Shown: positions 22,862 through 34,611 of the stretch, piece by piece | Numbering within the stretch: position 1 is the stretch's first letter | Layout of the letters: each line of letters starts with the position of its first letter | NCBI GenBank assembly: GCA_021292165.1 | Contig: CM037879.1 | Location: 261,275,921 to 261,339,920, forward strand | DNA: 64,000 nucleotides | From: Shinisaurus crocodilurus | Taxonomy: Eukaryota > Chordata > Lepidosauria > Squamata > Shinisauridae | Reading direction: 5' to 3' | Notes under the pieces: model-generated | Told to the model about the DNA's origin: nothing | The model's input: only the letters and a program-made list of their open reading frames with translations | Database searches by the model: none | Made by a program: the position numbers and the translations under genes

Positions 22862-24354
22862 TTTGCAGTGCTGCATGACCCCTCTGTCATGAGGCTTGTG
22901 TGTTGTCACTGACACTTTGGAATAAGTTCAGAAATAAAAAGGATTTATTTTCAAATTTGGGGGAGGGGGAATAAGTTGTTTTACCTAAACCCATCCCAAA
23001 CTAAGCTGAGGGTGCTGACAGGCTGCTTCAGTATCTCCCAACTATGCCAACCCAAGTGGTATGCCTTTGCAAAGCCCTGTATTGGTGAGGAAATTCTCTG
23101 GTTGCTGAGGGAAGTACACATTTGCAGCTCTCATACCAGGCCAGTTTGTAGGTTGGGGGAAGCGGGGGTGGAGTTGTTCCTCTCCCAATATTTTTCTGCA
23201 AAGGTAGGTGACCTCTAACATTGGCAAGGACCCTCTCTTGCCTTGTCCTTCTCTGCCCCATCCAGGCTCCTCTCAATGTTCACATGCAGCACACCCAGAT
23301 ATATATATATATATAGAGAGAGAGAAATACTTACCAACTGTTACAGCATTCACAAGTCCCACTGTGATTTTCTATATAAAACCTAAGAGAGTAACATGCT
23401 TATTAACATGTATCCACAGAAGACTTCTCAGAGTGCCACTGTAAAATTAAATCTCAGCTGCCACACACAATGACCTGGGGAAATGCAAGTCATTTGTGTG
23501 GTTCATAAAGAATCATAATTAATGCAACACTTTGAACCTTTAAGAAAGGCTTTCTGGTTAACTACAATTGAAGATGTTCTAGCATGCTTTGATTAACAAT
23601 TGCTCAGTGGGCATCTATCAATCAAGCCAAGTTTAAGCCAAGGCACTGCCAGTTCAGTTAGTAGCACTCGCTCTCACCACAGGTCAAGAAAATCAAGAGA
23701 AAAGGGAGGTTGTACAGCCACGTAAGTCTTTAGTATACACTTTAAAGTCCCAGAAAGAGCAGGGTAGAATGGGAGAAAAGCCAACAGGAAAAAGGGGTTG
23801 CCCCCATCAGTTTTCAATAAAGGGAATCAAAGTAAGTGAAGAGCACACACACATACCTCCCACTACACTGATTGCAAGGGAAAGAAGAGCAAGACTGTGT
23901 CCTGCCATCTTTAGCTTCATATTTTGAGAATCAAGACTTTGGATGATACATTAAAGACTATCCCAGGAAAAGAGTTGTTGCTTTCAGATTCATTAAACAA
24001 AACACTAGACAATGATCTACCTGCATATTTTAGTGTTGCTGTTCAGTATCTTGAGGGCAGCTTTGCTCTAACTGAGCAAGAAACAGGTCCGCTTAATTTG
24101 CTTGCTGGTGGAAAATAACTTCTCGTTGGACTGGCTCCTAACAATTTAGAAGTTGGCAGAGCTATTCCTCCCTAACCCAACTAACCTCAAATTAGTCAGA
24201 TGCTTACTCATACTAAACTCAGAATGTTAAAATGGAGTGGTACTTGCTTCATTACCTATAGTTGGAAGAGGGAAGGGTCCCCAATCAGGAGAGCTGCTAC
24301 TGGGGGCAGGGGCAGGTAGAGCATATCTGCTGCCATCATGCATTTTGAGACATT

Positions 24355-24646
24355 GACTGGGTTCACGCAACATGACAATATACAAGGTTGAGTATAGGTC
24401 GAGTATGGGTTGTTGTTGAACTGTAGGTTGCTGTGTTGTGTGAATTCATCTGCAATAACAAACCATGGTTTGATAACCACAAAAAACCCATGAAGAGAAC
24501 TCATGGCTAGTTGGATTGTGGGTTGTTCATAGTTAACAAACCATGGGTTGTTAGCACAGCTGGGTTCACACCACAACCCATGGTTCAATGACAATCCAAA
24601 CTCAACCTTCAGTATGGGTTGTCATGCTGTGTGAACCTAGCCATTA
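24355..24646. repeat. Inverted-end repeat (gggttcac... family)
   Basis: The ends actgggttcacgcaacatgac and gtcatgctgtgtgaacctag are inverted copies. Inner parts repeat 'aacccatggttt' in both orientations. It resembles the ends of 17653-18933. Confidence 0.65.
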
Positions 24647-26419
24647 TATAATGAAGGCACTTTGGCAGTAAATAATGAATGGGCAAAGTGATTGTGGGCC
24701 CAATGATATTCTCTTGGTACCAGGACCAATCAAATACCTCATTTCTCCATCTCATTATTTTATCAAGACAACTAACTGTAACATAAGAAGCCTCCAGTAA
24801 ACCAAAAGCTAAGATTTGAAAACGGAAGACAGCATATTTCTTCTAATTATTTTGCATTCCATCTCCTAAGTCACAGTTTAGCAGTGCTGGGTAACTGGGG
24901 ATCTCTTGGCCAAAATTACCCACCCCCTCTGGAATTCTATCAAATTTTATTCAAATAATTGTAATATATGTAAAAATCCCTTAGTTTTCATAATGGACAA
25001 AAATGTTTCCAAAGAGTGCGAGAGATTTCCATGCTTTAACATTACATTGCTTTTGGGATTATATATGCAACACCCTGGCCAGCAGCCACTGAGACTTTAT
25101 TATAAAGCACAGTGGGCCTGGGGTGGGGGGAGGGTGCAGCAACACACCCTTCTGGCTCCTTACTACTGTTTGGGGAAGATAATTCCCACCACATGAGCAG
25201 AGGTTTCTAACTTTGGTTTAGTACAAGGATAGTCAAGACATATTCTGTTCTCCAGATAAAGATCTGGGAGCCACGCACCTGCCACACAAACTGACTCTCA
25301 CATGAGTGGTCACTCTATAAGGTTGGTCAGCCATCCAGCAGTGATGGTTTCAAAGTTATGGACCATGTACTTTCAGGAATAGCATTACTTACACATTCGT
25401 CCATTTACATACTGCATAGAAAATCAAACCGAGATGCAACATTAACCTTTAGAACAAGGAGTAACATTCTGCATAAATTCAGCTAATCGTTACTTTACAT
25501 TGTGATTAATCATGATCCTCCCACAGGAGACTGGAACAAAGCATCCTGGGGGGAAAAACCCTCAGAAGTCGGTCTATGTAATCAGCAGTGTGGGGCATAA
25601 TTGCTTCTATTACATGAAGCTGTAAATGGGAACCCTACAGAGACAAAGAGAGAGTTAATAGATGGATCGCAGCAGTGACGTGGCAAGAGAGACAGGGATG
25701 TAACCTGGAGCCATACTGCTGTTGACGTGCTGCCTGGAGTCTTTTCCCCGCCTCCTAAAGGGCTCTTCCACGTTGAGCATAGTGCTAGTTTCTAACAGAA
25801 GGAGCTGAAAGTCTCATGCCAGAAAACACTGGCAACTCCTGCCTTCTTACCTACACATCCCTTTATTTACAGGTTCACAGGCCATTTGCACTCTGGAATG
25901 CTAGCAAGCAAGCAATGCTAGCTTGCTTCTAATGGGTGAATTAACTGGGAGAGAAGGGCTGTCGACATATTACCTTGCTTTGCTCCATCAAAAAAGCTGT
26001 AAACAGTTCTGCAGAAACAGGCTCTCAAGGGAAGGCTGGTGGATATCTTTATATGGTGACCTGTCTTTATGCCACGACATTATTGGGAGCGTTAGATACG
26101 TGCATATATTCACTCACCCACACACATTAGGCTTAAATATTCTGCGTTGCTTGTATATTTGGCCATTTTAGATTTCTTCTTTAACCTCTATGCACGCTTA
26201 CCTGGCAGCAAGCTCCACTGAACACCCAGGGGGCTTACTTGTGAGAAAACATGCACAGGGCTGCTCTCCGTAAACCATTTTAAGCACAGAAACAAACAGC
26301 AGCTCCTCCTAGGCAAAGCTGCATTTATTTATTGCAAAAAAAATAAAAAAATTTAGAAGGCTCTCAAGACTCCGTCCCCCAGCCCTCCGTTTCCCGTTTT
26401 AAATCCCCCAAGCGATATA

Positions 26420-26670
26420 CAGTCATGCCTTGGATTGAGAGCATAATTCGTTCCGGAAACGTGCTTGTAATCCAAAACACTCTTATATCAAAACGAAATT
26501 CCCCCAAAAATATTTGTACAGAGATTTTTAATTTAAGCCGTACTACAGTACTTGTATTGCAAGACGTCGCTTGTATATCAAGTCAATTTTTTAAAAAATA
26601 AATATTTAAAAATTTGCTTGTCTTGCAAAACGCTCTCAAACCAAGTTACTTGCAATCCAAGGTATTACTG
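26420..26670. mobile_element. Mariner/pogo-like MITE, copy 3 (inverted)
   Basis: A 251-bp reverse copy of 858-1106 and 4664-4909, flanked by TA on both sides, about 120 bases from the TMEM263 CpG island. Confidence 0.85.
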
Positions 26671-26789
26671 TATAAGCAGAGAAACAGGCGGAGAGTGTCT
26701 CCCCATTCAAAACCAGACTCCCTCAGGCAAATTTAAAACGCACGCACACACACCACACACACCTTTCTCGTCCCGTTATGCCCGCTCCT

Positions 26790-27400
26790 GCCAAAGCCAC
26801 CCTTTACCGGCGCCCCCCTTAAATCTCAGCCACCCATTTCCCTCCTGCCCCGTCCCCCCAGCGTCTACTGGTGCGGGACGCCAGAAGACCCCCCAGCCCC
26901 GGCCCTCTATTGAGCCGGGGACACAAGGCGGGGAGGGGTTCGCGCTGGCGAGGTCTGCGTGCTCCCACCCTCTCTTCTTCCTCACCGCAGGCCAGGGGGT
27001 GGGAAGATGCTTGAGTCCGTCCCCCCTCCCCCCTCCCCGCAGAGGGGGCCCGAGAATAGGCCGCGTCTCCCGCTCACCTCCGCAGGTCTCCCTCTCGCTC
27101 TTTCTCCTCACCGCTCGGGTCAAGCCTGGCTGAGGGCTTCGTCGGCAGCCTCCCGAATCGCGCGAGGCAAGCTCCCGAGTCTCTCGCGGCGGCAGGCTGC
27201 TCCTTCGGTGCCTGCCGACGTGGCGCCCTACGCACCTCGCCCTGTCCCCGCCCGAAGAACCCGCCTCAGGCCGGCCCCCAGCGCCCCCCGCCGCTCGGAG
27301 GGGCGCGCACGCGCTTCAGCCTAGGCCCAGGCCCGGTTACGCGTTCGAGGGCCTCCGTTTCTCCTCAGGCTCCCCTCACCCTTCCTGGCAGAGGCGAAGG
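26790..27400 (-). promoter_or_regulatory. TMEM263: CpG island: TMEM263 promoter and first untranslated exon
   Basis: This is the most GC- and CpG-rich tract between the genes. On the - strand a strong donor (gcggag|gtgagc) would end exon 1 at 27078, and another possible donor (gagcg|gtgagg) lies about 30 bases upstream. Its position, about 11 kb 5' of the first coding exon, suits the TMEM263 promoter. The start site lies probably between 27100 and 27350. No TATA box is evident, as usual for island promoters. Several long overlapping frames here are GC artefacts. Confidence 0.7.
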
Positions 27401-28315
27401 AATCACGTTATAAGGACGGGCTGACGACAGCCATCCAGAATTGCACGCGTGTACACACACACACACACACACACACCAACCATTCAGTCCCCGCTCTCCC
27501 ATCTTTCTGTCAGTACCTGTAAGTTATGATGGCAGATGTATGAATACAATGATCTCTGACTGTTTTATAGTTGCCGGCTTTCCCCCTCAGGTAAGGCTCC
27601 TGTGCTGCGTCCAAGGCAGACAGACATTCCACAGGCACAGCCTTTTCAACCACGGAGAGGCCACAACAGGGAAAGCAGCACCTGTTGACTTTCTGCCTGC
27701 AGTTGCTAAAAGCACCAAGAGCCTGGCTGCCAGAAAAGAAAAAAAAGGCAACACTATTGTGCTCACATGGTTCTTGCCAGCACTCCTAACTATTGTTCTT
27801 GCCAGCACTCCTAACTAGGGTTTGGAAAGTGTTGGGCAAACCATCATCAAATATCATGGAAGATATTGACATATGTAATATATTTTGACAAATATATAAT
27901 TATATAATGTTCTGTTTCCTCAAAGGGTTAGAAATGATAGGAGGCCCATAGCACCGTTGTAGCTTCTCGTTAATGATGTACACACACAACAACCTAACAC
28001 AGTAAAGCATATTTGCTATTGAATGCTGCTGCTGGTGGGGAAGGAGAAAATCAGAGGCCAGTGATTGCTGATTCGTCAGCATCAGTAGCCAGTAAGGGGT
28101 TTCCCCCCCTCTTCTTCATACAACAGCTTATGAGCAGGAGCAATCTAGCTGAACAATGAGAATTTAGAATTTCAGCAGCAAGATTCAGAACCTTTTGGGT
28201 ACAAGATCTGAAGGAAGTTGTTTATCAGCAACAACAGTGCACCCTGAATGACCACTGTTAATAATGTGATTGTCACTGACTGACCTCACTGTTTACCATT
28301 CTTCTCCCACCACCA
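27401..28315. other. Intergenic stretch upstream of TMEM263
   Basis: No gene is seen. It has an AC repeat at 27451-27476 and a 24-bp tandem duplication (gttcttgccagcactcctaa) near 27770-27817. The frames at 27441-27818 are not recognisable. Confidence 0.4.
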
Positions 28316-28560
28316 CTTTATTTATTTATTATATTTATACTCCGCCTTTTTTCCTGCAAGGAACCCAAGGTGGCTTACATAATCCTCCTCCTCCTCCTCC
28401 ATTTTATTCTCACAACAACAACAACCCTGTGAGGTAGGTTAGGCTGAGAGTCAGTGACTGGCCCAAAGTCATCCAGTGAGTTTCATGGCCGAGCGGGTAC
28501 TAGAACCCGGATCTCCCGGGTCCCAGTACAACACTCTCACCACTACGCCTCACTGGCTTA
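28316..28560 (-). mobile_element. MIR-like tRNA-derived SINE (reverse)
   Basis: Read on the - strand: head 'agtggtgagagtgttgtact', B-box-like gttctagtaccc, core 'atgactttgggccagtcact', and tail 'ccttgggttccttgcagg...ataaataaata'. Further copies: 36571-36672, 41830-42075, 50938-51206 and 61967-62225. Confidence 0.8.
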
Positions 28561-28639
28561 TGTACTGTATATAAACTTGAAACTCTCCATAACACTCCAT
28601 GCATACGATGAATAGTCCACAAATGTTTATGCCAGAATA

Positions 28640-28720
28640 AATTTGTTCGTCTTTAAGGTCCCACAAGACTCTTTGTTAGTTTTGCTACAATAGACTAACA
28701 CAGCTACCCTATGGAAAGAG
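28640..28720. repeat. Interspersed repeat end (ccacaagactc...actaacacagctacc)
   Basis: The sequence 'ttcgtctttaaggtcccaca' followed by 'gactaacacagctaccc' recurs inside the hAT element at about 48790-48885. The family class was not determined. Confidence 0.55.
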
Positions 28721-28919
28721 TTGGCAGCCTTTCCCGGGTGTATAAGTTACTAGTTAGTATGGCCCTAGTTTGTACTTGAGCATTAGCTGATTTCTTTCTC
28801 TGAGGGGACCTTCAGTGATGACCGGTTGTTCATATGAGCAGGTATGATCCCTGCAATCCAGATGTATGGGATGCTTCTGCCTGTGCCTGCCTGGTCCCTC
28901 CTACAGGCCAACATGCCTG

Positions 28920-29105
28920 ATAGGGACAAATGTTAAGCTGCTTCCAGATCATGCCATTGCCCAGCCTCATTCACAGCATTTCCCCATGTTTCCCCCCACT
29001 ACTTCTGTGTTTTCCCTTACCACAGAAAGTTCATTAAGAAGAAAAAGGAGCTGCACAATGCCTTCTAATTACTAGTGCTAGAAGTCCTCAGTCTGGAAGC
29101 ACCCT
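28920..29105. repeat. Interspersed repeat ending in gtctggaagcaccc
   Basis: Copy of the family at 33642-33868: 'ttgcccagcctcattcacag', 'gctgcacaatgccttctaat', and the end 'agtctggaagcaccctt'. Confidence 0.6.
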
Positions 29106-30179
29106 TGGGTTGTGGAGTCTGCAAAATAGCTTACAGCTAAGATCATAACCTTTTGTTTTTAAAGAAAAACAGTCCTCATGGACAAAAATAAAATAAAATA
29201 GGGGAGGGGGCTTGGGCTTTCAAAATCTAGCAAGGTTATACAAATGCCACCACTCCCGGCCAGTGTCTGATGAACAGAGAATGTAGAAATTTGCCACCAA
29301 GAGAGATGAGAAATCAGCAGGGAGTCAACCTCAATCAGACTCTGGGCAAGAAACATCACCAGGGCTACTAAAACAATCTATATCCTGGAGTTGGATTGGA
29401 AACAAGACTGGAACAATCAAAGAAACTTGCTGTCCACAGGAGGACTGTTTGGAGCTAAGATATAATCATGCACTTGATTATCTTGCTCCTACAGGCAAGT
29501 TTTATGAGTTTCCCATAGGCATCTGGTTGGCCACTATAGGAACAGAATGTTTGATTAGATAGGCCTTTGGTCTGATATGTTCTTATTTAGGGCATTAATC
29601 AAATCAATTAATCAATTAAATGTGTACCTCAATTAATAGAACAGTTGTAATTAATCAGGCATTTCTCAGCCCCAAATGAGAGATTCCTTAAATGGAGACA
29701 TTCCAGTCTTCAATTTAAGAGGCTTCAAAAATCTTGTAGCAGCAGAAAAAGCATAAAACAAACACAAAACAACCCCACCTGACCCCATCCCCTACCAAAG
29801 AAGCAGTAGAATTTCTTATTTAAAAAATCAGAGGGGGCGGGGAAGAGCACACCCATTGCTCTGAGTGTACAGGTTCAAAGGCAGTTAACTTCTAGGCCAT
29901 TTGACAGTGGAGGCTGCTGCAACTGATAAAACCCATTGGCAAGCAATGGGGTAGGGCTTTGTGCCCTGCTTCTGGGCTTCTTGGAACAGCTGGTTACTTT
30001 TGGAAAGAGAATGCTGGACTCATCAGAATCCTTGATGCATATACAGTACTATATGCCAGTTCAATTGATCTGTTAATCACATGAATTTGTTAATTAATAA
30101 ACTGAGATTTCTTTAACTGAGCAACAGCTTTACTTCAGATAGGTCATAACATTTTTAAAAAATTAAAACTTCCTCCCTT

Positions 30180-30353
30180 TTCTTTTGCTGCATCATGTAT
30201 AAACTGTAATATATCTGTTACTGTTCTCCTGCATTTGATTATGCTTTTTGTCGATGTTGTATTATTTTACTGTATTTTATTGCTTGTACCCCTCTTTGGG
30301 ATTATTTTATAATGAAAAGCGGACAAGAAATTTCATAAATAAATAAATAAATG
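30180..30353 (+). mobile_element. LINE 3' tail fragment
   Basis: T-rich LINE-tail-like text followed by 'gtacccctctttgggattat...gaaaagcggacaagaaattt' and aaataaataaataaa, resembling the tail of the CR1/L2-type copies. Confidence 0.5.
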
Positions 30354-30829
30354 TTCTAGGCTTGTTATAATCCAGCTTTCAGTGCAGCATGTTCAGATAC
30401 CAGCAGGGTCAACGCATCTATTTTGGTAAAATTCGAGGTTACAGTGATTCTATTTTTGCTCCCTTGAATGACAGGTTAGATGCACAATTCCCTCAGTGTT
30501 GCAAGAATTATAAGTGGATTTTACTTTAGAAGAGTGAGATGATTCCTAGCCCCAAATCATCCCAACAGAAAGTGTATAGAAAGAAAGGCTATTTGCTCAT
30601 GCAGATATGAGCTAGATTTAATAACTTCAGACAGATAGTTGCCCACTCTTATTCCTGGTTATATACACCCAAGTCCCTCTGCAATCAGTGGAAGTTAAAT
30701 GTACATAACTTTGCGCACAGTTACAACCAAAAGTTTTTTAGCACTTCACACAGGGCATATAATAACAAACTAATTAGAATCCTGCATAGGCTGTCATTAG
30801 CTTGGATAAGGTTATCATTCTTTCACAGT

Positions 30830-30910
30830 GCCATCTTATACATGTCTACGGAGAAGTACATCCTACTGAATTCAATTGTGCTTGCTCCCATGATATAGGA
30901 TTGCAGCCTT
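30830..30910. repeat. Short inverted-end repeat (caatcctat family)
   Basis: 'catcttatacatgtctacgg ... gatataggattgcagcct' with 'tactgaattcaattgtgctt' in the middle, like 15572-15660. Confidence 0.55.
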
Positions 30911-31582
30911 ATTCTTGAAATAGTACTTTACCCTTTTATTAGGCTCTGTAGCCAGCAACACACATAGCACTATGTCAGTGAATCCCAATGTTAAGCTACA
31001 ATCCTAAGCACTTTTACTAGGGAATACAATACTAAAGGATTGGTTCACACATTACCTTGGAAGTGAGGCACCACATGTCCAAAAGCCTCTGTGTAACTGT
31101 AGCAGCTATTGATTCTGACAGCCACTACAGATCCTTGTCTCTGGAGACTCCTCTTCTAGTCATCGCTTTGCTTAAACACCTTCCTTGAAACCAGGGCCGG
31201 ATTAAGGCCAGCTGATGTCCTGAGCACAGCCCAATAATGGTGGCCCCCTCGGCCCTTCCATTGCTTAGCTGGCAAGACATTGAGACTCAATAAGTGCTGA
31301 AGGTGAAATAAGACATTAAAAACTCAGTTTTTTTCAAGGCCATCCCCCACGCCAGAACACACAACTAAATTAAATATAAACTGTTATTATATTTATTTAA
31401 TACTAAATAGCAGCAAGCAATGTTGGGGATGTGTTATTGCCCCAACATTATTTGCTATTTTCATCACCATGGTTTTACATCTTGTCGAAGGGAAAACTTC
31501 CCACTGGTGTGGGAATCATATATCGAACAAATGGAAAGCTTTTTAATCTCAGCAGGCTGAAAGCAAAAAGTAAGGTAATTAC

Positions 31583-32250
31583 TGATGGCGCGTGACTGAC
31601 AGCAGAGCCCCGTGTGTGCGAGATGGGAGATTAAAAATCCTGTTCATGTGTAGAGGCCCATTTATCCACACACAGAAATCCAGATCTTTCTCCCCCTCTC
31701 TCTGCGCAGCGTGCAGCGTTTCGGATGCAATCAGCCAGCCAGTTTTCCAGCCTGTAATCCGACTCCAGCAGCCAGCTCTCCCGTTTGCAGATAGCAAGGA
31801 AAAAACTCTGTAACTCCACAGGTCTATTCTACCTGTTTATTTACTTAGCAAAGTAATATTCTACAGAGTATACATTTCCTAGTTACAGTCCATGTGCAGA
31901 GTACAATGCATAGCAAGCATTTATTCCAGTGGAGCAAGTTGAGCTTTACCCCACCTCAGCAAAGATGCTACATTGTTGCATAAGTCCAGCAAGCAATAGT
32001 CAGAAGAAAAGAGTGAAGAGAGAGAACAGTCCTGCTCCTCTCTAAAATGGCTTCAGACAGAAAAACAAGTCAGTACGTCACCAGAACATACAAACCATGT
32101 GACTAGCTCATATTGTTCTCACACACTCTAGTAACCCCTGCGAAAACATGAGATTCTAGAAAGACACAACAAACTTGTTTACCGCCATTCTGTTCCTTCC
32201 ATGTTGTAAACAATGTGCTCCAGCTTGTGAATGTGATACATATCACAACA
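31583..32250 (-). mobile_element. Solo LTR (668 bp) inserted in the LINE
   Basis: The element runs TG...CA and is flanked by attac on both sides (31578-31582 and 32251-32255), a 5-bp duplication. On the - strand it begins TGTTGTGATATGTATCACA and has AATAAA at 31920-31925 and 31836-31841, so the retroelement lay in reverse orientation. No internal coding region remains, which is the usual result of LTR-LTR recombination. The class (Ty1/copia-like or other) is uncertain. Confidence 0.83.
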
Positions 32251-33228
32251 ATTACAACCTCCGTTGTGGAACTTCAGTATGCTGATGATAATGTGGTCTC
32301 CGCACATTCAGAGGATGATCTCCAAACTATCCTAAATGCTTTTGCAGAAGCATACAGAAAACTTGGTCTCTCACTTAACATCAAAAAAACCAAAGTGCTT
32401 CATCAGCAAGTGCAAGCTAACCCTTTGGTGATGCCATCTATCCAGCTTGGCGGGACAATACGGGAAAATGTCGATCATTTTCTCTATCTTGGCAGCTATC
32501 TTTCTGTTACAGCTAACATCGACAGTGAAATCCAGCATCGTTTGAACTCCGCAAGTGCCGCGTTTTCTCGAATGAAACATAGAGTGTTTGAGGATCGGGA
32601 TATTTGTAAGAAGACCAAAACACTGGTTTATGAAGCCATTGTATTACCAACTTTATTGTATGCCTGCGAAACATGGGCTATCTATAAACGTCATTTCCAC
32701 CTCCTTGAAAGATTTCATCAACGTTGCCTCCGGAAAATCCTGCGAATTACTTGGGAAGATAGGCGAACAAATGTCAGTGTACTGGAAGAAGCAAAGACTA
32801 CTAGCATTGAAAAAATGATCCTTCAACGCCAACTTCAGTGGTCCGGTCATGTTGTTCGAATGCCTGACTGCCGTCTCCCAAAGCAGTTACTTTATTCCCA
32901 ACTCAAGGATGGAAAGCGGAATATCGGTGGTCAATATAAGAGGTTTAAAGATGTTCTTAAGGCTAATCTAAAAAAATGCAATATAAACATCGAAAACTGG
33001 GAAGCTCTGGCCCATGAACGATCTAACTGGAGGTTGGCCTTTCACAAAGGTTCTATGGACTTTGAAGAAGCCCGAGTGCAAGGTGAAAGGGAGAAACGTG
33101 CTAAGCGAAAAGCACATCAAAAGAATCCTTTACAGGAGCATCTTCCATCTGGTAACCTGTGTCCTCACTGTGGGAAGCTGTGTGGATCTAGAATTGGCCT
33201 CCACAGTCACTTACGGACCCATCGCTAG
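32251..33228 (+). pseudogene. RTE-type LINE reverse transcriptase C-terminal part with zinc-finger end
   Basis: This is a long stop-free fragment of a LINE polyprotein. It starts just after the LTR with the intact catalytic box LQYADDN, followed by the thumb region (GLSLNIKKTKVL, HFLYLGSYLS, LPTLLYACETWAIYKRH, HQRCLRKILRITWEDRRTN, LQWSGHVVRMPDCRLPKQLL). The last part has a CPHCGKLCGSRIGLHSHLRT zinc-finger-like motif with final histidines. It ends at TAG at 33226-33228. Absence of stops over about 325 codons suggests a fairly young insertion. It is not a host gene: the N-terminal endonuclease and most of the polymerase are missing. Confidence 0.9.
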
Positions 33229-33641
33229 AGTCTACACAATTTTCTTTAGAATTTCCTCCTTTTAAAATCTCCTTTTTGTAAATTTTTATCCTGGAAGACA
33301 ATCTTACTTGGTCACGAGTGATCGCCTGATGATGATGATGATGATGAGCAGCAAGCAATATAAGCCAATTACCGGTACTTATAACTAGGGCAACAGAAAG
33401 AAATACAAATTTTCATCACTGTTTCATGCATTTTTTAAATAAAACTGTTACAAAGGAAAAAATGCAAATGCAAAAATGTGTTGTATTCTGGTACTCTGTG
33501 GTGCCCCCTTCCCTTGGTGCCCTAAGCACGTGCTTATTTTGCTTAATGGTTAATCCAGGGCTGCTTGTAACACTTCACTTCTTGTTGAGTAGGCAGAAAG
33601 GAAGAAGGAAGTTGATGCCCTGGGGCTATTTTGCTTTCTTG

Positions 33642-33868
33642 GGGTGCTTCCATACAAGGCTTTCATTATGCAATCACCCTGCCTCATTCATGGAATTGTA
33701 CAGAGGGTCCAGACAACATCATCTTCCATTTGTAATCTTGTGTTTTCCCACCATTTTTTTCATCTTTTTTTTTACCAGGAAAAAAAAAACATTAAGGAGG
33801 AAAAGACAGAATAGCTGCACTATATCCTTTGACTGGTAGCCTAAGGACCCATCTGTCTGGAAGCACCC
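33642..33868. mobile_element. DNA-element-like repeat with gggtgcttcc ends
   Basis: Starts gggtgcttccatac and ends gtctggaagcaccc, which are inverted ends of about 14 bases. It shares its body with 5500-5695 and 28920-29105, and lies head to head with the inverted copy at 33969-34203. Confidence 0.65.
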
Positions 33869-33968
33869 TTGTTCTTTTTAGGTCCTCTGCTTTTTGTTGC
33901 AGTTGGGGGTGTGGGAAACAGCAGGGAAATCCTTGATAGCATTATCAAAGCACAACAAAACCCCTGTT

Positions 33969-34203
33969 TGAACCCAGCGTGCTTCCAGACAGAGGGCTCC
34001 TAAGCACTACCAATTAGAAGGCATTGTTTAGCTGTTCTGTCTTCTTCTCCTTAACAGATTTTCTGCAATAAGAAAAAAGATAGAAGAACCGGTGGGAAAA
34101 CATGAGAGGGTTGTGAGTTGAAGACGACAACGTCTTGACACCCTGTAAAATTCCATGAACGAGGCAGGGTGATGGCACCATAAAAGCCTTCTCTGGAAGC
34201 ACT
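33969..34203. mobile_element. Inverted copy of the gggtgcttcc-ended repeat
   Basis: Begins gtgcttccagacagagggct and ends cttctctggaagcac. The body is the reverse of 33642-33868 with considerable divergence. Confidence 0.6.
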
Positions 34204-34611
34204 AGAAGACAATACGATGCAGGAAAAATGAGTGTATACACTACAAGCAGTGATGGCTTTATCATACTGCCTTCAACTCTGAAAAAAGCTATTGCCTATC
34301 TCCAGCCTAAATTGGAAAGAATCTGGCAATATCCCATTTGACAACATGGGGATTTGCTGGGAGGCACTACTTTTCAAATGACGGCAGGTGGAGCTCTTGC
34401 AACTATAACTTCTCTGTCCAGAAGCAGCACACCAGAGGCCAAGCAAGAGGGCTCCCTCACAGTGCCTTGCCTGTGAGCTGATGCATCTGGCCAGCAGCAT
34501 TAGAAACAGGATGCTTGACTAGATAATATCTGTGGTTTCATCCAGCAGGAGAATTCTTGCTTTCTTGTGCTCCAGTGGGGAAAACAAAAACACACACTCT
34601 TTCGATGCCCA
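34204..34611. other. Unassigned intergenic stretch
   Basis: No gene is seen. A reverse fragment of the 5148-5485 repeat family lies near 34495-34560. Confidence 0.35.

Larger units (their letters stand above)
20732..27077 (-). other. TMEM263: TMEM263 5' intron, proximal part
   Basis: This is the presumed intron from the CpG-island exon donor (27077) to the candidate exon at 20731. Repeats in it are listed separately. 22862-24354 and 24647-26419 show no gene, only microsatellites (near 23298-23326) and unassigned DNA. Confidence 0.5.
29106..31191. other. Intergenic stretch, mostly unassigned
   Basis: No gene is seen. It contains a repeat fragment at 29505-29590 (family of 5148-5485, reversed), a LINE tail (30180-30353) and a 'caatcctat'-type repeat (30830-30910). 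The rest shows no recognisable structure. Confidence 0.4.
31422..33346 (+). mobile_element. RTE-type LINE, 5'-truncated, with 13-bp target duplication
   Basis: Flanked by agcagcaagcaat at 31409-31421 and 33347-33359. It starts inside the reverse transcriptase (IIYRTNGKLFNLSRLKAK upstream of the catalytic box) and ends in a (TGA)n tail, typical of RTE-like elements. It is interrupted by an LTR at 31583-32250. The RTE-group placement rests on recalled motifs and the trinucleotide tail; a related clade is possible. Confidence 0.88.
31192..33563. mobile_element. hAT MITE (about 447 bp) split by a LINE insertion
   Basis: The ends cagggccggattaa and ttaatccagggctg are inverted. The flanks cttgaaac (31184-31191) and cttgtaac (33564-33571) are an 8-bp duplication with one change. 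Removing 31422-33346 and one copy of its target duplication leaves an element collinear with the uninterrupted reverse copy at 42243-42681. Confidence 0.88.

Noticed and set aside
26552..27324. Frames of 115-193 codons in the TMEM263 island
   Set aside because: Composition-driven. The longest one begins inside a MITE, and no protein family is recognisable.
32215..32250. Start of the LINE frame at 32215
   Set aside because: These codons lie within the inserted LTR. The LINE sequence resumes only at 32251.
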